This document shows positions 25,792-34,514 of a stretch of 64,000 nucleotides of DNA, piece by piece. The stretch is from assembly GCA_014695195.1 (NCBI GenBank), contig JACJNW010000026.1:62001-126000 (forward strand), in the 5' to 3' direction. Numbering within the stretch: position 1 is the stretch's first letter; each line of letters opens with the position of its first letter. This DNA comes from Cyanobacteria bacterium FACHB-DQ100. GTDB taxonomy: Bacteria; Cyanobacteriota; Cyanobacteriia; Leptolyngbyales; Leptolyngbyaceae. The position numbers and the translations under genes were made by a program. Under the pieces are notes generated by a model, which did not search any database, was not told where the DNA came from, and saw nothing but the letters and a program-made list of their open reading frames with translations.

Positions 25792-26156
25792 TCGGTGAGG
25801 AAGAAATTAAGTCGATCTTCTGATTAACGCACGAAGTAGCTTTGCTTAATTTTAGAGCGCCTGATGCTCAGGCTGGCTCAAAAGTTATCGATCATCTGCT
25901 GAAGCATCTGTAAAGAAATGGTTTGCACTTCAGTTGGCTCAGAGCGACACGCTCACGGCACATTCTCAGTGCATGAGGTTTGCGCTCTCATTCAAGGTCG
26001 AATTCACTCGCGAAGCAAAGGGATTATGAGAGGGATGAAAGCCTCGATCGTCGTTATTACTTGGAAAACTTTAAAGCGATCAGCGGTCTGAGAACAACTT
26101 GAAAAGATGCCTGATGTCAACTCCCAAACACAATCACACTTTATCTTTGCAGTTGG
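25792..26156. other. Intergenic region with a small-ORF remnant
   Basis: No full gene. On the minus strand at about 25878-25944, a short frame reads EVQTISLQMLQQMIDNF and stops. It resembles the start of the 49-aa gene at 28596-28745 (GVETVSLQMIQQSINSS), so it is probably a truncated relative. Confidence 0.4.
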
Positions 26157-27122
26157 TCAGTTCTCAAACTTATAAAACTCGCTCTCTGCTGCTGCTTGTT
26201 CCGCTGCCTTGGTGTATCTACGGAAATTGATCGGATTCTTCTGGCGCATAATCGTCATGATGTGGTGCGGGTTCATGCCCATCAAGACGTGATTCGTCGC
26301 AAAGGTATGTCTTCCTTGGTGCGACGTGAAATTAATTCCTGTTCGTTCACGCAACTTGTCTACAAGGGTACGAATGCCGCCATACGTCAGCCGTGCTCCT
26401 GCATTTTGCGACGAATAGGAGACGAACATCGGACTGTCAGGACTCATCGCTTGTCCCTGCGCTTTGCACCATTCGAGATAGCGATCGATTACTTCTCTTG
26501 CTTCTCGATTGAGCGGAACAGTTCCTTTGCTGTCGGCTTTTGCTTTGCGAATTCGTAATCGTGTTCCGTCGTAGTCTTCCTGGTTGAGATTGCACACCTC
26601 GCTTGCTCGCAGTCCATGCAACAAGAGCAACAGAATTGCAAGATTGCGTTCTGGCAATGTGGTTTCTGAGAGGGCGGCTGCCAGAATTTCCTCAACTGCT
26701 TGATCCGGCAGACTTCTTGCTTCTGGCTCTGGCAGCTTGGGTAACTCGATTTCGAGCGTGGGGTCAAATTCAAGGTAGCGTGATCGTGTCATCCAACCAA
26801 AGAAGTTTTTCAGCGTGCCTAAGATTCGTCGCACACTTGCATCAGATAGCACTCGCTGACCGCTCTTCTCGCGCAGCAGATGCTCTTTGAACTGAGCCAC
26901 TAGACGCGGACTGACCATCGCCCAGGGTGCGTTTGTCCAATCGGTGAAGGCTTTCAAATCCTGACGATAGGCTCGCTTGCTGTTGGGGGCGATCGACTTC
27001 GCCATCAAAAACTCCTCAATGCGAGATTCCCTTAAATCGGTTGCAGGCGGAGGAGCCTGTGTGGGTGCTTGAGCCAGCGCAGTACGAACAATCAAGATAG
27101 GATCAGGAACAGATTCTGGCAT
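26157..27122 (-). CDS. Tyrosine recombinase/integrase
   Basis: A 321-residue phage-integrase-family recombinase with an N-terminal SAM-like core-binding domain (residues about 30-115: RIEEFLMAKSIAPNSKRAYR). The catalytic domain has Arg in LLLHGLRASEVCNL (near 171), Lys in KADSKGTVPL, the HxxR box HQGRHTFATN (near 270) and the nucleophile Tyr in FRRYTKAAEQ (near 303). The usual LGH box is replaced by MRQKN. It could resolve plasmid dimers or integrate an element. It stands alone, on the same strand as the decayed peptidase gene. Confidence 0.9.
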   Translation of the reverse strand: MPESVPDPILIVRTALAQAPTQAPPPATDLRESRIEEFLMAKSIAPNSKRAYRQDLKAFTDWTNAPWAMVSPRLVAQFKEHLLREKSGQRVLSDASVRRILGTLKNFFGWMTRSRYLEFDPTLEIELPKLPEPEARSLPDQAVEEILAAALSETTLPERNLAILLLLLHGLRASEVCNLNQEDYDGTRLRIRKAKADSKGTVPLNREAREVIDRYLEWCKAQGQAMSPDSPMFVSYSSQNAGARLTYGGIRTLVDKLRERTGINFTSHQGRHTFATNHVLMGMNPHHIMTIMRQKNPINFRRYTKAAEQAAAESEFYKFEN

Positions 27123-27276
27123 AGCGAATTGAGCTTTAGGGGCAATTTAGAGAGCGACCGCATTCAGATACTGAAAAAATAATAGTGGCTATCGGTCTGA
27201 TTCGGCACTGTTCGGTAGAAGTCTGAAACGGTTCAATTGGGTTATCTTAGAAAGACGCTTTTCTCAACTCCAGCTA

Positions 27277-27975
27277 ATGAGCTTGCTCGATCACTTTCGT
27301 CCTCCGCTCAGCACCAGACGGCACTGGCACAGCTTTCACAATGCCTGGTCTACCTACTTGGCTGAAGCCTTGAACGAAATGTTGCCAGAGGGCTATTTTG
27401 CGGAACCAAGCGCCCAGTTTGGCATCGAGATCGATGTCGCAACCTTCAGTGAAAAAATTCCAGTTCATTCGACTCGTCAGCCTGAAATCAGCCGATGGGT
27501 TCCTGAAGCACCTACCGCTACGTTACCGTTTCAACCCACCACTGATGTTGTGGAAGTGCAAGTATTTAGTATCGAAGCAGGACCCACTTTGGTCGGGGCA
27601 ATTGAACTCGTCAGTCCTGCAAACAAAGACCGTCCTGCCGCACGCGATGCATTTATATCCAAATGCCAAACGTATTTGCAACAGGGAATTGGATTGATTG
27701 TGGTGGATGTCGTCACAACACTGAATGCCAACCTGCATAACGAATTGATGGAGCGATTGCGGCTAGAAGTTGAGCTGTTAGACACTGGTCTGTATACGAT
27801 CGCCTATCGAGTGGCAGAAGCAGACAACACATTTCACCTGGAGTTCTGGCAAGAAACCCTGAGAATTGGCGCGGATCTACCGATTCTGCCGCTGTTTCTC
27901 AAAGGTGGATTATGTTTGCCGATCGATCTGGATCACACGTATCAAGCGACCTGCGATCGACAACGGATTGCATAA
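27277..27975 (+). CDS. DUF4058 family protein
   Basis: A 232-residue protein of the DUF4058 family, which is common and often multicopy in cyanobacteria. Typical features are the N-terminal HWHSFHNAWSTYLAEALNEM followed by LPEGYFAE, the VEVQVFSIEAGPTLVGAIEL strand region and VSPANKD. In this family the EL(V/I)SPxNK motif recalls a restriction-endonuclease-like fold. ATG 27277 is the start. The function is unknown. It is divergent from the integrase, with 154 bases between them. Confidence 0.85.
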   Translation: MSLLDHFRPPLSTRRHWHSFHNAWSTYLAEALNEMLPEGYFAEPSAQFGIEIDVATFSEKIPVHSTRQPEISRWVPEAPTATLPFQPTTDVVEVQVFSIEAGPTLVGAIELVSPANKDRPAARDAFISKCQTYLQQGIGLIVVDVVTTLNANLHNELMERLRLEVELLDTGLYTIAYRVAEADNTFHLEFWQETLRIGADLPILPLFLKGGLCLPIDLDHTYQATCDRQRIA

Positions 27976-28030
27976 GGCTTTAAGCCTGACATTGGCACTG
28001 CCTGCTCATTGGTCAGCTGATGCTTTAAAT

Positions 28031-28186
28031 TCCAATAATTGCTGCAACCCAGACAGGAAGCAAATTTTAGAGCGCTTACGCCTGATTAAGGCAAGTCAAA
28101 AAAGCGGCGCGAAATCCTTAAAGCCCTTGGTTCATCAGCCTTTTGCTGGTTTTACATCTCTTAGACCAAGTGAAATTCAGCGATCG
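28031..28186. repeat. Diverged non-coding repeat, copy 1 (partner at 53137-53295)
   Basis: Blocks such as CTGCAACCCA, CTTACGCCTGA, CTTAAAGCCCTT, GCCTTTTGC, TAGACCAA and AATTCAGCGATCG occur in the same order and spacing here and at 53137-53295. By eye, about three quarters of the bases agree. In copy 2 the frames are closed by stops, so it is not obviously coding. The rest of 27976-28595 shows a short direct repeat AGCATAAC(C/T)TGAGCCA (about 28197 and 28222) and no gene. Confidence 0.55.
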
Positions 28187-28516
28187 TGTCACTGTAAGCA
28201 TAACCTGAGCCATTTTGAAAGCATAACTTGAGCCAGCGTTCAACATCGAAACGATGATTTGAGTGAACCCCAACGTTAGAACTGGTGTATGACGAAAGTG
28301 TTCCAGAAGTGGCGCTCCAAGTCTAGCTGCTCTAGAGCAGTATTGTCACATTTAGATGTCACAATCACTGTATGAACGCCTTAGAGATACACATTAGCTT
28401 TCTCTGTCGTTTTCAGAATCCTCACCCTGAGCGGGTTTCAGAAGTTAAAGATTTTAGGACTGTTACGCTCAGAGAAGCCCTGATCTTTGCTATATTCGCA
28501 TTTCATAGGATGATGT

Positions 28517-28546
28517 CGAAATAGATTGAGATCCAGATCTATTTCG
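28517..28546. repeat. 10-bp inverted repeat
   Basis: CGAAATAGAT (28517-28526) and ATCTATTTCG (28537-28546), with a 10-base spacer, lie in the gap before the small minus-strand gene. The nearby CACGC-AAA-GCGTG (about 28558-28571) is another small hairpin of a type frequent in cyanobacterial spacers. Confidence 0.4.
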
Positions 28547-28595
28547 TTGCCTACGGCTCACGCAAAGCGTGCCCGAACCCTATCATCCGCTTTGC

Positions 28596-28745
28596 TCAAA
28601 TGCACCCAAATGTCTCGAGCATAAAATCACTGCCGCGTCGTTCTAGTCGGTAGCCACCGAATCGCAAGCCGAGCCACACTTCAATCCACGATGAATTAAT
28701 CGACTGCTGAATCATTTGTAAAGAGACTGTCTCCACACCAGCCAT
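28596..28745 (-). CDS. Hypothetical 49-aa protein
   Basis: ATG 28745 to TGA 28596. It begins MAGVETVSLQMIQQSINSSW and ends RRGSDFMLETFGCI, with IEVWLGLRFGGYRLE in the middle. A GTAAGG directly before the ATG is a possible but close ribosome site. A truncated relative at about 25878-25944 shares the N-terminal helix. I do not recognise the family. It may itself be the remnant of a longer gene. Confidence 0.35.
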   Translation of the reverse strand: MAGVETVSLQMIQQSINSSWIEVWLGLRFGGYRLERRGSDFMLETFGCI

Positions 28746-28815
28746 CCTTACTTATCTAGGATTACCTTGACGCGAACTCGATCTGTATTGACGCAGCATG
28801 CCCTTCTGTGTCTCA

Positions 28816-29409
28816 TCACTTTGGCCATTCGCAGGTACCACTATTTTTTCGTCCTGCTAGTAGATCTGAAGAGTCCTCAACGACTATAACTTGTCCAAAT
28901 CCGCCATAAGTTTCCATCATCTCAGGGCTACTCACCCAACAGAGATGAGTATTATTAAGACGATATATCTCTGCCCGACTTGCAAGTCTGTAGAACCCAT
29001 TCAGCCAACTGCATTCTCCCTGATACACACGCCCGCGCATAAATGCTCTATCCCGAACAACTTGAACTTGTCCAAATCCGCCAAACGTCTCCATTTGCGA
29101 GGGATTTTGAACATGACAAACTGTTTGAGGCTTGCGTGAAGGTTTGGGATTTGGCTCAATATCAATATCCCAGTAATGATCGTCTACAAGATAAACCTCT
29201 GGACGACCATCGACTCTGTAAAAGCGATAAGGTGATTCTGCTTGAGCAGGAGGTGTAAATAAAGGAGCTAACCCTAACATCAGCAGTGAACCACCCGCCA
29301 AAGGGAGGATGAGCCTCAAGGAACCTAAGCACGTATCCCTGAATTGAACCGGAAAACAATCTCCTAAAGAAATCACTGTACTTACCGAACCTGAAAGTTT
29401 GTCTTTCAT
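28816..29409 (-). CDS. Secreted protein with two repeated Cys/GGFGQV modules
   Basis: A 197-residue protein; ATG 29409 has GGAG 10 bases upstream. A long leader (residues 1-57) ends in a hydrophobic stretch and PPAQA, a signal-peptidase-like site before ESPYRFYR. The mature part holds two copies of a module: FYR..(G/S)R.E(V/I)Y, C(H/W)V..P..METFGGFGQV.VV, then GxCxW, at residues about 60-130 and 135-195. Cysteines pair within each module (C98/C133-like, C157/C193-like), suggesting a disulfide-stabilised extracellular fold. The function is unknown. It lies in the same region as other secreted proteins and the LuxR regulators. Confidence 0.65.
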   Translation of the reverse strand: MKDKLSGSVSTVISLGDCFPVQFRDTCLGSLRLILPLAGGSLLMLGLAPLFTPPAQAESPYRFYRVDGRPEVYLVDDHYWDIDIEPNPKPSRKPQTVCHVQNPSQMETFGGFGQVQVVRDRAFMRGRVYQGECSWLNGFYRLASRAEIYRLNNTHLCWVSSPEMMETYGGFGQVIVVEDSSDLLAGRKNSGTCEWPK

Positions 29410-29811
29410 CGTTTATCGTCTCCACTAACCTGCGTGAACTAATTTAGTCGGGATCAAGCTCTTACTTCTGAACCTAGTCTTGTCCAAGCCTAACAGTAGA
29501 TTTTGCCAATTATTACTGATAACAACAGGCTTCAAGAGAGCGTGAGTTACCGTAAGCATCTAATTTCAAGCAGGTGATTGTATCCAAGACGGGCTGATAT
29601 TGCCCGTATAAGGACATGCAGATCTTTCAGGAGTTCAACCTCCCCCAGCAGAGCTTGTAAGACTGATGCGAGAGACATTTCTTTTACACTCTCTGGCCTC
29701 CCCGGTCGTTGAACTCTACTGAAGCTTATTGCCGCTTTGTAACGTATCAGATGGCTCCGTCCTAAGCAGCACAGGTTGAACGCAATATTCCCCCTGTGGT
29801 TTTGTTAGACC
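29410..29811. other. Intergenic region, nothing recognised
   Basis: About 400 bases between two minus-strand secreted-protein genes. I see no credible gene, repeat or clear terminator, and no full copy of the CAATACG-N8-CGTATTG dyad. It presumably contains the promoter for the gene ending at 28816. Confidence 0.5.
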
Positions 29812-30516
29812 TTATAGTTGTGATGTATCTCGAAGTTGTGCCTGATAAGTTTCACGCCAACGCACGATCTCGTTGTAAACATCCATGTGGTTCGCGCCTG
29901 AAGAAATTCTTTGAGCAATTTCGAGTAGGGGAGATGGATTGATAATGGCGCTAATGTCTTTATGTCTTGCCCAAGCTGCGGCATTCAATAAGGCTTCACG
30001 TGCATATCTGCGGGAGTTTGGATCGGGAATGGAAGATTGTCCTTCCGCGATCGCAAGATTCAAAGAAAAGTCAAACACTGCGCCGTAGCGTGGATAACGG
30101 TAAACACGAGAACGATAGTCTTGAGTGACTGAATTGACACGAGAATAGAAGCCACCAAAGTTTGAGTTGTATAGGCCGCCATGAGTTGGGGTGGTTTCGG
30201 AAATCAGCGCATCAAGACGAGAATCAGGGCCAACAGATAGACCCAAATTGGAGAGCCGCTGACTGTGTAACTTTGCTTCCGCAAGCCCTTGGTGAGCGTA
30301 TTCAATAATTTTTCCATTCAAGGTTCGACCGGGGGGAGGAACGATCGAAGCTTGAAACAGGCTGACTCCTAAACGATTTGCTAACGAGAACGTAGTTTCA
30401 GCCTGAGCAAGTGCAAAGGCAACGTTCCCTGTAATGAACGGCAAAATACTACCAAGTACAAGGCTGCGAACAATGAGCGGCAAAATTGTTTTTCGGACAC
30501 GAAGTGAGATAGACAT
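29812..30516 (-). CDS. Secreted/periplasmic protein of unknown function
   Basis: A 234-residue protein; ATG 30516 has GAGAGG 5 bases upstream. The N-terminus (VRKTILPLIVRSLVLGSILP, then NVAFALAQA) is a good signal peptide with an ALAQA-type cleavage site. The mature part is alpha-helical, rich in Arg/Ser/Asn (AHQGLAEAKLHSQRLSNLGL; ALLNAAAWARHK), with a central Gly/Tyr/Asn segment (GGLYNSNFGGFYSRVNS). I do not recognise a family. It is divergent from the LuxR-type gene at 30789, and a CAATACG-N8 dyad lies between them. Confidence 0.6.
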   Translation of the reverse strand: MSISLRVRKTILPLIVRSLVLGSILPFITGNVAFALAQAETTFSLANRLGVSLFQASIVPPPGRTLNGKIIEYAHQGLAEAKLHSQRLSNLGLSVGPDSRLDALISETTPTHGGLYNSNFGGFYSRVNSVTQDYRSRVYRYPRYGAVFDFSLNLAIAEGQSSIPDPNSRRYAREALLNAAAWARHKDISAIINPSPLLEIAQRISSGANHMDVYNEIVRWRETYQAQLRDTSQL

Positions 30517-30594
30517 AAAAACCTCTCAAAAGTAGCGTAATTCAACTGAGCAATGCTGCACTAAGTCATTAATTGCAAATTAAAATTGGAGCTA

Positions 30595-30616
30595 CAATAC
30601 GCCTTTTTCCGTATGC
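30595..30616. promoter_or_regulatory. Dyad copy 1: CAATACG-N8-CGTATGC
   Basis: CAATACG at 30595-30601 and CGTATGC at 30610-30616 are separated by 8 bases, in the space between the divergent secreted-protein gene (minus) and LuxR-type gene (plus). It matches the perfect dyad at 33080-33101 except for two bases in the right arm. It is 79 bases from the minus-strand start. Confidence 0.6.
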
Positions 30617-30788
30617 GATCGTGAAGAAATCGCAACATTGCTCGGATTGAAAGTTCTAGCGGTTGTAGATTTCTAGAAATAGCCCCCGACCAGAAGATGC
30701 CATGCTGACAAATGCAGACCTAAAAAGCATCCTTAATGTTCTACAGGCGCTAATGATTCCCTGTGATGTTGAGGCTTTTTCAACTTAG

Positions 30789-31823
30789 GTGATCAGCACA
30801 CTACCGCAGCTTGTTCGATCAGAATTTACCTGCTGGGTTCCCACAAATTTCTCAAAACGTAAACTTCTCTGGGTGACCTCATCCGGCGATCCTGCTGCGG
30901 AAAGGATTCTTGAAGTTGGGAATCGTCATTTTGAAGAACATCCTTTTGGTTCGTACTATTTCCAAACGGGTGATGCTGGAGCACATACATTGTCAGATTT
31001 TCTGAATCAGAACCAACTTCAGCGTTTAGAGGGGTTGTATCAAAAGACTTTACGCCCTCTGGGGCTAGAAGACCAAATGGTGACTGTTCTACCCAATGCT
31101 TCAGGGAGCAGCCATGCGGCTTCGTTGAACCATCGGGAAGAGGATATTGTGATTGCACTCCACCGCTCAAAAAGAGATTTTACGGAGCGCGATCACTTAG
31201 TTCTCAACTTGATGCGTCCTCATTTGATTCAGGCTTACCGCAATGCTCGGGCACTTGCCCAGTCTCAGCAGGAACTAGCGCAGCTAAACCAAGTATTAGA
31301 ACAGAGCGGGACCATTATTTTGACCAATGATTTACAAGTTGAGCGAATGACTCATAGAGCCTGGGAATTATTACGGCACTATTTCCAAGTTTCATCCTGC
31401 TCCACTCCTCATCTACCCGAAAATTTGTTGCGGTGGGTACAGCACCAACGATGTCAGCAAACTGAGTTAGATAAAATTCCTTCGCCCTGTTTGCCTCTGC
31501 GATTAGACCGAGCAGAAAAACGGCTCGTTGTGCGATTGATTCCTGATCCACTGAACGAGAGATACCTGCTACTGCTGCAAGAAGAACGGTTACAACCCTT
31601 TTCAGCAGGGTTACTAGAGCTTCTAGGCTTGACCAAACGCGAAGCCGAAGTCTTGTTTTGGGTTGCTAAAGACCAGAGCAATCGGGAAATTGCGCGATTG
31701 CTAGGATGTAGCGAAAAAACAGTTCAAAAGCATCTAGAGCATATCTATCAGAAGCTTGGTGTTCAAACTCGCGCGGGTGCGATTGTCGCTGCTCTAAGTC
31801 AACTGGGAATTCTCAATCACTAA
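30789..31823 (+). CDS. LuxR-type HTH transcription regulator
   Basis: A 344-residue regulator; GTG 30789 is the only plausible start. The N-terminal 170 residues (HFEEHPFGSYYFQTGDAGAH, FLNQNQLQRLEGLYQKTLRP) form a sensor-like region. The C-terminal HTH_LuxR spans residues about 277-334: LTKREAEVLFWVAKDQSNRE then IARLLGCSEKTVQKHLEHIY. There is no response-regulator receiver domain, so it probably senses a ligand. The close paralog at 31820-32989 faces it. Its promoter region holds dyad copy 1, suggesting auto- or cross-regulation. Confidence 0.88.
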   Translation: MISTLPQLVRSEFTCWVPTNFSKRKLLWVTSSGDPAAERILEVGNRHFEEHPFGSYYFQTGDAGAHTLSDFLNQNQLQRLEGLYQKTLRPLGLEDQMVTVLPNASGSSHAASLNHREEDIVIALHRSKRDFTERDHLVLNLMRPHLIQAYRNARALAQSQQELAQLNQVLEQSGTIILTNDLQVERMTHRAWELLRHYFQVSSCSTPHLPENLLRWVQHQRCQQTELDKIPSPCLPLRLDRAEKRLVVRLIPDPLNERYLLLLQEERLQPFSAGLLELLGLTKREAEVLFWVAKDQSNREIARLLGCSEKTVQKHLEHIYQKLGVQTRAGAIVAALSQLGILNH

Positions 31824-32989
31824 TGGAGTAAGCCAAGACGCTGCAAAGCTTGGAGGACTGCAGCCGTACGAGTTTGAACACCGAGCTTGGTATAAACATG
31901 CTCGATGTGTTTTTTCAGCGTTCCCGCCTGAATTCCTAAGAGCCTTGCAATCTCTGAGTTCTGCTTATCCTGAATCAGCCAATACAGCACTTCAGCTTCT
32001 CGCTGCGTGAGTCCTAGCGCCTCTAAGGATTGAGCGGAAAACGGTAGAAGCGCTTCTTCATCGACAGTTAATAAGTATGGTTCGTCAAGCAAAGCGCTTT
32101 TTGCTAATCCGTCAGGAGGTGTGATCGTCTGATCAACAAGCCGAACGATTAAACGACGATCGGACTGCTCAATGTACAACGGCAAGCAGGGCTGTAGTAT
32201 GTCGCTGGTTGTAGCACGAAGCGCAATTTGATGTTTAATCCAGCGCTCTAAGGTATCTGATAGGCGACCCTTTTGATGCGATGAAGTTAGATCATACTGT
32301 TTGAGAAGCAACCAAGCTCGATCAGTCAGCCATCGAACTTGACCCCCTTCGTTTAACCCAATTAGTCCCAGCTGCTCGATCGTCTGCCTGAATGCTGTCA
32401 GCTCTTGCTGAGTTTGTGTGAGGGCAGTCGCATTTTGATATGCTTGGAGCAAGTGAGGATGCAGCAGATTGAGAACCGTTCGATCTCGCTCGGAAAAAGA
32501 GCGATCGCTGCGATGCAAGTTAAGTACAATCAATTTAGGTTGCTTCAGATGTCTTGGAATGGCTGTAATGTTAGGGACAGCTAGAGCGATCGCAAACTGA
32601 TCTTCCATTCCCAAAGGCTGTAGAAACTGTTCGTACATTCCAGATAGCCGATGCAGTTCGCTTTCGCTTAAAAAATCCGAAATTTTGTAAGCTCCGCCGT
32701 CCTGGGTTTGCAGATAGTGTGTGACCAAAGGGTTTTCATGAAAGTGGCGCTGCGCGGTTGCTTCAATTTGCGAATGCCCCAATTGAAGACCGTTGTCAAA
32801 GGATGACGCTAGGGTTGAAACAGAACCAATGTGCAGGTTGACCTCAGCGTAAGCAGAAATTTCACTCGGAACAATTTCAGCTAAATGAAATAGCACCTGT
32901 TGGGGAAATTCCTCCAACTGACAGGGTGCTAGAAGTGACTGGCAAAACCTGAGCATCCCTCGGAGATCGCGCTGCGTTAAGTGGTGCAT
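31820..32989 (-). CDS. LuxR-type HTH transcription regulator, paralog
   Basis: A 389-residue paralog of the previous gene, convergent with it; the two stop codons overlap by 4 bases. The shared N-terminal segment reads HFHENPLVTHYLQTQDGGAY, ISDFLSESELHRLSGMYEQF. The HTH at residues about 330-386 is LTQREAEVLYWLIQDKQNSE then IARLLGIQAGTLKKHIEHVY. It has about 45 extra N-terminal residues (LRGMLRFCQSLLAPCQLEEF). Dyad copy 2, a perfect one, lies between its start and the secreted-protein gene at 33279. Both regulators may recognise this dyad. Confidence 0.88.
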   Translation of the reverse strand: MHHLTQRDLRGMLRFCQSLLAPCQLEEFPQQVLFHLAEIVPSEISAYAEVNLHIGSVSTLASSFDNGLQLGHSQIEATAQRHFHENPLVTHYLQTQDGGAYKISDFLSESELHRLSGMYEQFLQPLGMEDQFAIALAVPNITAIPRHLKQPKLIVLNLHRSDRSFSERDRTVLNLLHPHLLQAYQNATALTQTQQELTAFRQTIEQLGLIGLNEGGQVRWLTDRAWLLLKQYDLTSSHQKGRLSDTLERWIKHQIALRATTSDILQPCLPLYIEQSDRRLIVRLVDQTITPPDGLAKSALLDEPYLLTVDEEALLPFSAQSLEALGLTQREAEVLYWLIQDKQNSEIARLLGIQAGTLKKHIEHVYTKLGVQTRTAAVLQALQRLGLLH

Positions 32990-33075
32990 CTCTTTCTTCC
33001 ATTCATTGCGCTTTCTAGATTTCTAAACTACAGCAGTCTTCTCAGTCTTCACGAGTTTTGTTGCCATTTCTTCAT

Positions 33076-33105
33076 GATTCAATACGCCGATCTCCGTATT
33101 GAATC
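33076..33105. promoter_or_regulatory. Dyad copy 2: perfect GATTCAATACG-N8-CGTATTGAATC
   Basis: The left arm is 33076-33086, the right arm 33095-33105, and the two are exact reverse complements over 11 bases with an 8-base spacer. It lies between the divergent LuxR-type gene (start 32989) and the secreted-protein gene (start 33279). The 22-bp core, CAATACG-N8-CGTATTG, recurs at 30595 and 34680. Confidence 0.75.
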
Positions 33106-33278
33106 GACAACCATGATCGCGCATAACTGAAGTTACGGCAGTTGATTTCTCCCTGCAAGAATTGCATAAACGCAATCGCTCACTCCTACAAGTCATCAAG
33201 CCAACGATTTCACAGCGTTTTGCTATCGGCTCATCGCTGCGTTCGTCCTGGAAAGCCTAATCAATTGGAGAACTTGAA

Positions 33279-34514
33279 ATGATGCGATGTCTACTCTTTC
33301 TTCTTTCGGTTCCGCTAGCAAGTGTTCTTGTCGCCACGGGATTTACGAACACTGCCCAAGCAAGCCCTTCTAAATCGTCTAATTCGCCTGTACAAGTAAG
33401 CCAGTGGCAACAGATTCCAGGTGGAGTGCAACAAATTCCAGGGGGTGTCAAGCTAGACCCCAACCGATTTAGTCTTGCAGCAGACTTAGTGCTAGAAAAG
33501 CTAGATGTTCAGGATTTAGGCGGCGATCGTTTTCAACTCACTGCAACACTCCGCAATGGGAGGACAACCGGAACCGGACAGACCTATCCGGGCGGCGGAC
33601 GGTTGGTGATTGAGCGAACTAGCGGCAGTACTGTCTTAACAAGTCCCAATGATGCTTTTGTTGCCTTGCCCGGTGGAGCAACGACATTAGCATCACAACC
33701 CATTCCCGCGATCGAATATGGTCAAACGATTACTTTGACCGCAACGACTCAAGGGCGTGCCATTTTCTCTGCCAGCGCTGTTCCCGATGGCTACCGCCCG
33801 GATGTAGCAAATCCACCGCTGCCTGAGCAGAACCCGAACAATAATCGCAAAGAAGTAAACACTTTGATTGCTCGCAAGCATCCAATTTCCAGTAAAACTC
33901 TTAGCTTTCTCACCAGCAGTTTTCTCAGTAAAGTGCAAATTCGGCTTGATCGAGACAACTCCTATGTAAAAATCCCCGGATTGGGTGAACGGCGCTGGCA
34001 GCTTCCCGAAAAACAGCAATCTATTTCTATAGGCTTCTTGAAGCCTAAGGTAAGCTACTACGTGCATGACATTAATTCAGAGAATCTTGGGATGAGCATC
34101 GACCAAGGATCGCTTGTGCTATCTTTAGCGTTTGAAACGAATGGCGACGAGATTATTGTTACCGATCCGGTGCCGGATATTAATGCTGGCTCAATTACTG
34201 CTCAAATCAAACTCCCTTTGACTTATGATTCTAAGTTGCAGTATCTAAGCTATGGTACGCCCCAGATCAATGTCAACGTCGCAAATCTCTCGTTTAAGCG
34301 CTTTGGTTTTCTGCTCAATTCATTGCTGCCAGACGTTAACCAAAGTGCTAGTGAATCAGTTCAGCAATTGTTCAACGACCCTAAGCTAAAGCGGCAGTTG
34401 GAGTATCAAATCAATCGGCAACTCCGCGAAGCTTTTGTCAAGGGCGGTCGAATTGTGAATGTTTCGTTCAGTTCAGATGAAATTCTCTTAGAAGTCGAAT
34501 CTAGTACAAAGTAA
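33279..34514 (+). CDS. Secreted protein of unknown function, 411 aa
   Basis: ATG 33279 is preceded by GGAG with an 8-base spacer. A signal peptide (residues about 1-29, FLLSVPLASVLVATGFTNTA then QAS) leads to a Ser/Gln linker. A beta-rich domain follows (residues about 55-185: ADLVLEKLDVQDLGGDRFQL, TATLRNG, YGQTITLTATTQ) of the type used in CARDB/Ig-like adhesion modules. The C-terminal part (residues about 200-411) alternates strands with a helical end (LLPDVNQSASESVQQLFNDP). It is divergent from a LuxR-type gene and upstream of the Tc toxin genes in the same direction. It could be an accessory exported factor; no family recognised. Confidence 0.65.
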   Translation: MMRCLLFLLSVPLASVLVATGFTNTAQASPSKSSNSPVQVSQWQQIPGGVQQIPGGVKLDPNRFSLAADLVLEKLDVQDLGGDRFQLTATLRNGRTTGTGQTYPGGGRLVIERTSGSTVLTSPNDAFVALPGGATTLASQPIPAIEYGQTITLTATTQGRAIFSASAVPDGYRPDVANPPLPEQNPNNNRKEVNTLIARKHPISSKTLSFLTSSFLSKVQIRLDRDNSYVKIPGLGERRWQLPEKQQSISIGFLKPKVSYYVHDINSENLGMSIDQGSLVLSLAFETNGDEIIVTDPVPDINAGSITAQIKLPLTYDSKLQYLSYGTPQINVNVANLSFKRFGFLLNSLLPDVNQSASESVQQLFNDPKLKRQLEYQINRQLREAFVKGGRIVNVSFSSDEILLEVESSTK

